In this document: one piece after another, positions 13,186 to 17,173 of the stretch
Position numbering within the stretch: position 1 is the stretch's first letter
Layout of the letters: the number at the start of each line of letters is the position of its first letter
Source: Candidatus Cloacimonadota bacterium
GTDB lineage: Bacteria > Cloacimonadota > Cloacimonadia > Cloacimonadales > Cloacimonadaceae
Length of the DNA: 17,173 nucleotides
Direction of reading: 5' to 3'
Assembly (NCBI GenBank): GCA_023228285.1
Contig: JALOBM010000048.1
Location: 1-17,173 of the forward strand
Translations under genes and position numbers: made by a program
Notes under the pieces: model-generated
The model's input: the letters and a program-made list of their open reading frames with translations, nothing else
Databases searched by the model: none
Told to the model about the DNA's origin: nothing

Positions 13186-15684
13186 ATGACGCAAAAATAC
13201 TATATGGCCGATAAACCAAAAAACGTACCAAACGCCGCAGATGTAGACAAAGATGAAACGGATGAAATAAACCCTATGGGCCATCCGGAACGCTCTGTCA
13301 AGCAGCCTGGGAAACCGGTTAAGAGGGTACTAAACGAGCTTGATCCAGAGTGCCAAAAAGATAATATAAAGGCACCAATTAAGTTACAGGAGTTCGCAAT
13401 GGCACGCATTTCAGAAGCAGTTCAGGACTACAAGGGAGTTAAGGGCGACTTCATGGATAATCTAGGAGGTCGTACTGATAAGCTCGGCGGTAAGCAGAAA
13501 AATACTGGTGCCACTGAACCCTTTGGTAAAAGCTCGTCCGGCGAAGCTTGTGATGGAATTACCACCAAGCTTAAGGACATGAATCTAAAAACCAAGCAAA
13601 AGAATGTTGGTGGAGGTTTCGAGACTGAAACCATTGCCAGCGCTATGGCTGATGATGGCATTACAAAGCCAATTGGCAATATGTGCTCCGAACTTGGTCA
13701 GAATTCAGCCCAAAAGAATAAGGGTGGCCAATTCGAGACTTTCAAGGGAAGCACCAATACAATGTCGAATAGGGTGGCCGAGGAATGGTCGCTTGACAAT
13801 ATCGCTAACATCATGGAAGGCGATGGCGTTAATCTTCAAAGCCTGTTTGAATCATACAGCAAACAATCTTCTTACGTCTGTCTTGAAGATTTCCAACAGT
13901 TGTGCCATGCTCACGGTATTCAAACGACTTTATCAGAGAACAATCTGAAGTCTTTGATGGCTGCTAGCAAAAAGTTTATGTTCTACGAGGGTAATGATGC
14001 TAGCGGTAGATTCTGGCAGCCACGTTCGCTAACAGAAATGGTCGGCTCTGGTGATGTTGCTGTTGCCGAGGTCGATGAAATTCCTCCAGAAATTAGTGAT
14101 GAAGTTCCTGAGATGCCTGAGGTACCTGAGGTACCCGAGGCACCAGAAGCTGAGGCTGGATTAGAAATCCCCGGTGACGAAACCGTCGAAGCCGGTCCTG
14201 ACGATCTGGCCGATGTTTTCCAGAAAATTGGTGATGACTTTGCTATGGCCGCAAATATGATGGCTGGCCATGACGAATCATCCGAGACACCGGAAGACGA
14301 GGCTGCCGAAGGCGACAACCCTTTTGCCAGTGAGGCCGAGGCCGGTGAGGCCGAAGCCGGAGACGAAGAAGAAGCCGAGTGCACAGAAGAAGTCTGTGAT
14401 GAGGAAATCGCTAGTGATGAGCCAGAATCACCAGAGAGTGGTGATATGATGGGCCAAATTGGCTCTGCCGTCAAGGGAAAAGCGACAGCTGTTGCTATGA
14501 AAGGCCGCGAAGAAGACGAAAAGAACGCAGTCGATCCTTCTAAGGAAGTCGTAAAGACGGAATCCTGTAAATGCAAACATTGTGGCACCGTCCTGGACGA
14601 GAATGGTTGCATGCTCTGTGATTTCCTTCGCGAAAGCAAAGAAATCGGTGAAATGGATGGCGAAGATGCCAAAGCCGACAAAGACGGCCATTACACCACC
14701 GATAAGACCAAGAGTGGTAAGGGAGAGTTGAGTACTAAAATCCCTCCACAAGAGACTTGCGAGAGCACATCTGCTGCTGCTTCTGATGGTATCACGACCG
14801 AAATCCCAGGCAAGCAAACTCCATTAAAGCCTAAGATGAAGAATGTTGGTGGCCAGGCCGCTTTTAAGGGTGGTGCTGGAACGATGAAAGAAAACATTCT
14901 AAAATTATCTCGCGTTGCAAAAGAGGCAATCGAGAGTGGTGCTAGAAAGATCGGCAGAGCTGGTAAGTATGCCATTCATTTTGGTGTAAAACTTACAGAT
15001 TCGCCAAAATCGTCAGCAACTTTTTCATCCCTCACTGATGCTTTGGCAGTAGTCGAGGAATTATTGCAAGTTGTTGATGGTAAAAAGATTGTTTTTGAGG
15101 CCCAGTATACAATGCCTCATCAAAAGACAATCATCCATAGTCACAAAATTCCTATCGCTAAAACAAAACGGCGCGACCCAGTATCATGCGAAGGCAAAAT
15201 ACTGTTCAAAACAGGAAAAGTCGCAAGTGCTTTTGCTGATCGCGTTGTAAGTGAAGGTGTCGCTTGCCGTGTTAAGAACCACAATTGGGGTGCAGCGGTT
15301 GTTGGTTCATTTAGCTGGCCAGTTGCTCAAAGAGCCTTCTCGACGATATCCGAAGCTTGGGGCACACAAATTCGCTCCCCAGAGCGTGAAGCATTCCAGG
15401 GTGGCTACGAAGAAGAGTTTGGTGATGATGATGGCTCGGTTGGTTTGCAAGACGCACCTCAAGACACCTTCGAGAGAGAGCCAGAATATGGAATGGATGA
15501 TCAAGAAGATCAACTAGGCCCAGGCCCAATGGACATTGAAGGCAACTTGTGCCCAAATTGTGGCTCTTCAGAGGGTCCCGATGAAAATGGCTTATGCTAT
15601 GGTTGCGGTGAGCACAGATCTGCTGGTGCTCCAGAGCGTGAATTTGGTGCCAGACCAGATCCGCGTTTCGGACGCATGCGATAG
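13186..15684 (+). CDS. Large modular acidic protein with two zinc ribbons and KN-x-GG repeats
   Basis: This 832-residue protein is unassigned, but its modules are clear. The N-terminal part (1-195) carries KN-x-G[GA] repeats at 105-108, 139-143 and 177-181, with a related copy at 552-556 (KNVGG) after an acidic domain. DGIT phrases recur beside them. A folded helical part is at about 195-285. A Pro/Glu-rich acidic stretch is at about 290-440 (e.g. VPEMPEVPEVPEAPE). A first zinc ribbon is at 461-478 (C463-x2-C466-x8-C475-x2-C478), a mixed alpha/beta part at about 560-745, and a second ribbon at 789-807 (C789-x2-C792-x11-C804-x2-C807). Both ribbons contain DENG before the second pair. Codon use (frequent GCC, GAA, AAG) differs from neighbouring genes. 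The start ATG at 13186 has only CAGGT close by; an ATG at 13204 is an alternative. Confidence 0.78.
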   Translation: MTQKYYMADKPKNVPNAADVDKDETDEINPMGHPERSVKQPGKPVKRVLNELDPECQKDNIKAPIKLQEFAMARISEAVQDYKGVKGDFMDNLGGRTDKLGGKQKNTGATEPFGKSSSGEACDGITTKLKDMNLKTKQKNVGGGFETETIASAMADDGITKPIGNMCSELGQNSAQKNKGGQFETFKGSTNTMSNRVAEEWSLDNIANIMEGDGVNLQSLFESYSKQSSYVCLEDFQQLCHAHGIQTTLSENNLKSLMAASKKFMFYEGNDASGRFWQPRSLTEMVGSGDVAVAEVDEIPPEISDEVPEMPEVPEVPEAPEAEAGLEIPGDETVEAGPDDLADVFQKIGDDFAMAANMMAGHDESSETPEDEAAEGDNPFASEAEAGEAEAGDEEEAECTEEVCDEEIASDEPESPESGDMMGQIGSAVKGKATAVAMKGREEDEKNAVDPSKEVVKTESCKCKHCGTVLDENGCMLCDFLRESKEIGEMDGEDAKADKDGHYTTDKTKSGKGELSTKIPPQETCESTSAAASDGITTEIPGKQTPLKPKMKNVGGQAAFKGGAGTMKENILKLSRVAKEAIESGARKIGRAGKYAIHFGVKLTDSPKSSATFSSLTDALAVVEELLQVVDGKKIVFEAQYTMPHQKTIIHSHKIPIAKTKRRDPVSCEGKILFKTGKVASAFADRVVSEGVACRVKNHNWGAAVVGSFSWPVAQRAFSTISEAWGTQIRSPEREAFQGGYEEEFGDDDGSVGLQDAPQDTFEREPEYGMDDQEDQLGPGPMDIEGNLCPNCGSSEGPDENGLCYGCGEHRSAGAPEREFGARPDPRFGRMR

Positions 15685-15711
15685 TGTTGTTGACGGGAAC
15701 GAAAGTGATTA

Positions 15712-15746
15712 GACAAAGGCGACAGCCCGGCACTGTCGCCTTTGTC
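15712..15746. terminator. Perfect 14-bp inverted repeat hairpin
   Basis: GACAAAGGCGACAG (15712-15725) and its exact complement CTGTCGCCTTTGTC (15733-15746) flank a 7-base loop CCCGGCA. It lies 27 bases after the stop of the 832-residue gene. It has no clear T-tract after it, though TTT lies in the stem arm, so it may act as a terminator, a transcript-end structure or a processing site. The symmetry makes a bidirectional role possible. Confidence 0.65.
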
Positions 15747-15768
15747 GTATTGTGATGGTAGATATTTT

Positions 15769-16053
15769 ATGCGAATTATTAAGATACCAATTATCGAAAG
15801 TGCACAAAGTTCCCAAGCCAAGCTTTTTAATAAATTACCAGCTGCAGCCAAGAGATTATTTAACGTAATAGTGAAATTTGGTAAGTCTGATAGGGTGTCG
15901 ATAGATAGCATTAGGAATTTGAATTTATTTGGTACTACTCAAGAAATCGAACAGTTATTATTCACGCTAGAATCTAGAGGGCTTGGTGATGTGAAAATAG
16001 ACGGTGCAGAGACATATTTTATTCCTAATAAAGTGTTTGCCGCTTCAGTATAA
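15769..16053 (+). CDS. Unknown 94-residue helical protein
   Basis: The start is set at ATG 15769, because an in-frame TTG at 15742 lies inside the hairpin arm (15733-15746), which is not credible as a start. The 94-residue product begins MRIIKIPIIESAQSSQAKLF, has an amphipathic helical middle (AAAKRLFNVIVKFGKSDRVSIDSIRNLNLFGTT, about 26-57) and ends in a polar C-terminus with YFIPNKVFAASV. The middle alternates helix and short loops like a winged-helix or small helical bundle, but I cannot name a family. A tandem stop (TAATAG) closes it at 16051. A weak GGTAGAT lies before the start. It follows the hairpin, so it may begin a new transcript. Confidence 0.55.
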   Translation: MRIIKIPIIESAQSSQAKLFNKLPAAAKRLFNVIVKFGKSDRVSIDSIRNLNLFGTTQEIEQLLFTLESRGLGDVKIDGAETYFIPNKVFAASV

Positions 16054-16068
16054 TAGCAAAAATACGAT

Positions 16069-17173
16069 ATGAAAATTATTGAGCGGAATCTGAGGAAGAC
16101 TGGAAGCCGTCGAGTTGGAAAGCATCAATATCCAAGAGATAGTTTTGGGTATGTCAACTATAATACAGATCCAAAACCTGATGTATTAGTTCTTGGAAAC
16201 TGGAAAAACCCATCAACAAAGAATAATTTAATTGGTGGTGTTAATCTTAACTATTTATCTAGTGGCCAGATAGTCAAATTAAGAAAAATTGTTGACAGAA
16301 TATTTAATAGGGATTCATTACGCGCTAGATATCGTTATTTGAAGTCGAAATCACCAGATATTGCTATGTTCTATAGAACATATGATTCTAAATATATTAA
16401 ATCAGTAGAGCGTAGTGAATTAGATTCATATACTAAAGCTAAGTCGAATGCTAAGGATGAGAAAGTAAAAACAAAAGCCGATAAAGATAAGGCAGTACAC
16501 GCACCAGAAACAAAATCTGATAATGATGTTGCAGAATTAGATAGAGATATGTGGCAATTGAAGAGAAGGTTATATGAGCCTGAAAAACAAAGACGTAGAA
16601 CATCTCCTGAAAGGCTCGGCATAGCTGGTAGCAAGGCGGCGAAGAAGGCCAAGGCCGCACGATATATTAGAGATAGACGTAAGATGAAGGAGATGGAGAA
16701 ACAATTAGAATTAGCCAAAGAACTCAAGAAAATAGTTGAGCCAGAAGAACCGGAAGAGCCGAAGATTAAAAAGAAGCCAGAATCAGATATCGAATATCCA
16801 GATTATGGCGTAGAAGAACCAGAAGATGATTATGGCCCAGAATACCATTTGGACGATCTTGGGTATGAGAGCAAAATACCTAAACGTAGCATGTCTGGAT
16901 ATAATTTTATGCCGCAGATTGGGTATATCTGGGACTCAAAAGACTCATATATAGACAACCATACTCCTGGCCGAAAATTGCTTATAGAATCTAAACATAA
17001 TTTGTTGGCTGTCTTTGATACTATATCGAAGAGATTTATTGTCGACTCAGTATCAAACCACGCAGAAATGCTTTTTGATGCCGGATGGGACTACGATCAC
17101 GTTGTTTTATTCGAAGTTTCTAATAATGAATTAATTGTGAAATCTGATTGTTCTGACATAGACATCAAGAACG
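16069..17173 (+). CDS. Unknown protein with conserved N-terminal domain, C-terminus beyond window
   Basis: The gene starts at ATG 16069 and runs to the window edge without a stop (368 visible codons). The first about 110 residues form a conserved-looking domain: VLVLGNWKNPSTKNNLIGGV, NLNYLSSGQIVKLRKIV and, near 100, SPDIAMFYRTYDSKYI. I have a faint impression of having seen this LGxWxNPxT / NLNYLS / PDI..FYRTY pattern in other phage proteins but cannot name the family. A charged linker and helical coiled-coil part follow (about 130-235, KKAKAARYIRDRRKMKEMEK and on), then an acidic Glu/Pro stretch (about 223-265), then a second folded domain with RKLLIESKHNLLAVFD. The Shine-Dalgarno is weak and the gap to the previous gene is 15 bases. 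An AT-rich composition like the neighbours argues against recent transfer. Confidence 0.6.
   Translation, partial: MKIIERNLRKTGSRRVGKHQYPRDSFGYVNYNTDPKPDVLVLGNWKNPSTKNNLIGGVNLNYLSSGQIVKLRKIVDRIFNRDSLRARYRYLKSKSPDIAMFYRTYDSKYIKSVERSELDSYTKAKSNAKDEKVKTKADKDKAVHAPETKSDNDVAELDRDMWQLKRRLYEPEKQRRRTSPERLGIAGSKAAKKAKAARYIRDRRKMKEMEKQLELAKELKKIVEPEEPEEPKIKKKPESDIEYPDYGVEEPEDDYGPEYHLDDLGYESKIPKRSMSGYNFMPQIGYIWDSKDSYIDNHTPGRKLLIESKHNLLAVFDTISKRFIVDSVSNHAEMLFDAGWDYDHVVLFEVSNNELIVKSDCSDIDIKN

Noticed and set aside
13983..14681. Minus-strand 232-residue Ser/Pro-rich frame
   Set aside because: It is the mirror of the acidic Ala/Pro/Glu stretch of the 832-residue gene; such composition leaves long open antisense frames.
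15742..15768. TTG start extending the 94-residue gene
   Set aside because: The TTG lies in the arm of the perfect hairpin, so the ATG at 15769 is preferred.

Overview
The window looks like part of a tailed double-stranded DNA bacteriophage genome, or a prophage of one, with AT-rich coding. Genes are packed with gaps of mostly 0-75 bases. The centre carries a virion-structure cassette: a probable major capsid protein, two very large fibre- or appendage-like proteins with collagen-like triplets, and a large modular protein with zinc ribbons. No tRNA, rRNA, CRISPR array, transposase or integrase was found. The host cannot be named from the sequence. No stretch longer than 300 bases lacks a gene.

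Layout. Positions 1-987 (minus strand) hold the N-terminal part of thyX (flavin-dependent thymidylate synthase), cut by the window edge, and a phage-metallopeptidase-fold protein whose zinc ligands all appear to be lost. Positions 1044-3087 (plus) hold a small helical protein translationally coupled to the capsid gene, the capsid gene, and a protein made of two copies of one domain, the second with an HExxE motif. A lone minus-strand gene of 84 codons follows (3135-3389), facing away from a short intergenic region with back-to-back -10-like boxes. Then come a C2HC zinc-finger protein (3464-3862) and a 58-residue two-helix membrane protein (3873-4049).

Positions 4087-12604 are dominated by two giant proteins of 1330 and 1336 residues, separated by a 164-residue beta-rich protein. 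Both giants share an N-terminal module, a collagen-like stretch and a helical stretch, so their N-terminal portions are probably paralogous. Their C-terminal parts differ. The first carries a tandem series of von Willebrand factor A (VWA)-like units, only one of which keeps a complete-looking metal-binding site. The second carries two CNA-B/carboxypeptidase-regulatory-like beta domains and a long unrecognised C-terminus.

Positions 12625-15684 hold a 178-residue unknown protein and an 832-residue modular protein with KN-x-GG repeats, an acidic region and two zinc ribbons, with visibly different codon use. A perfect 14-bp hairpin (15712-15746) ends this stretch. A small protein and a partial gene running off the right edge follow. 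The most noteworthy content is the VWA-repeat collagen-like protein, which I infer to be a virion adhesion or appendage component.
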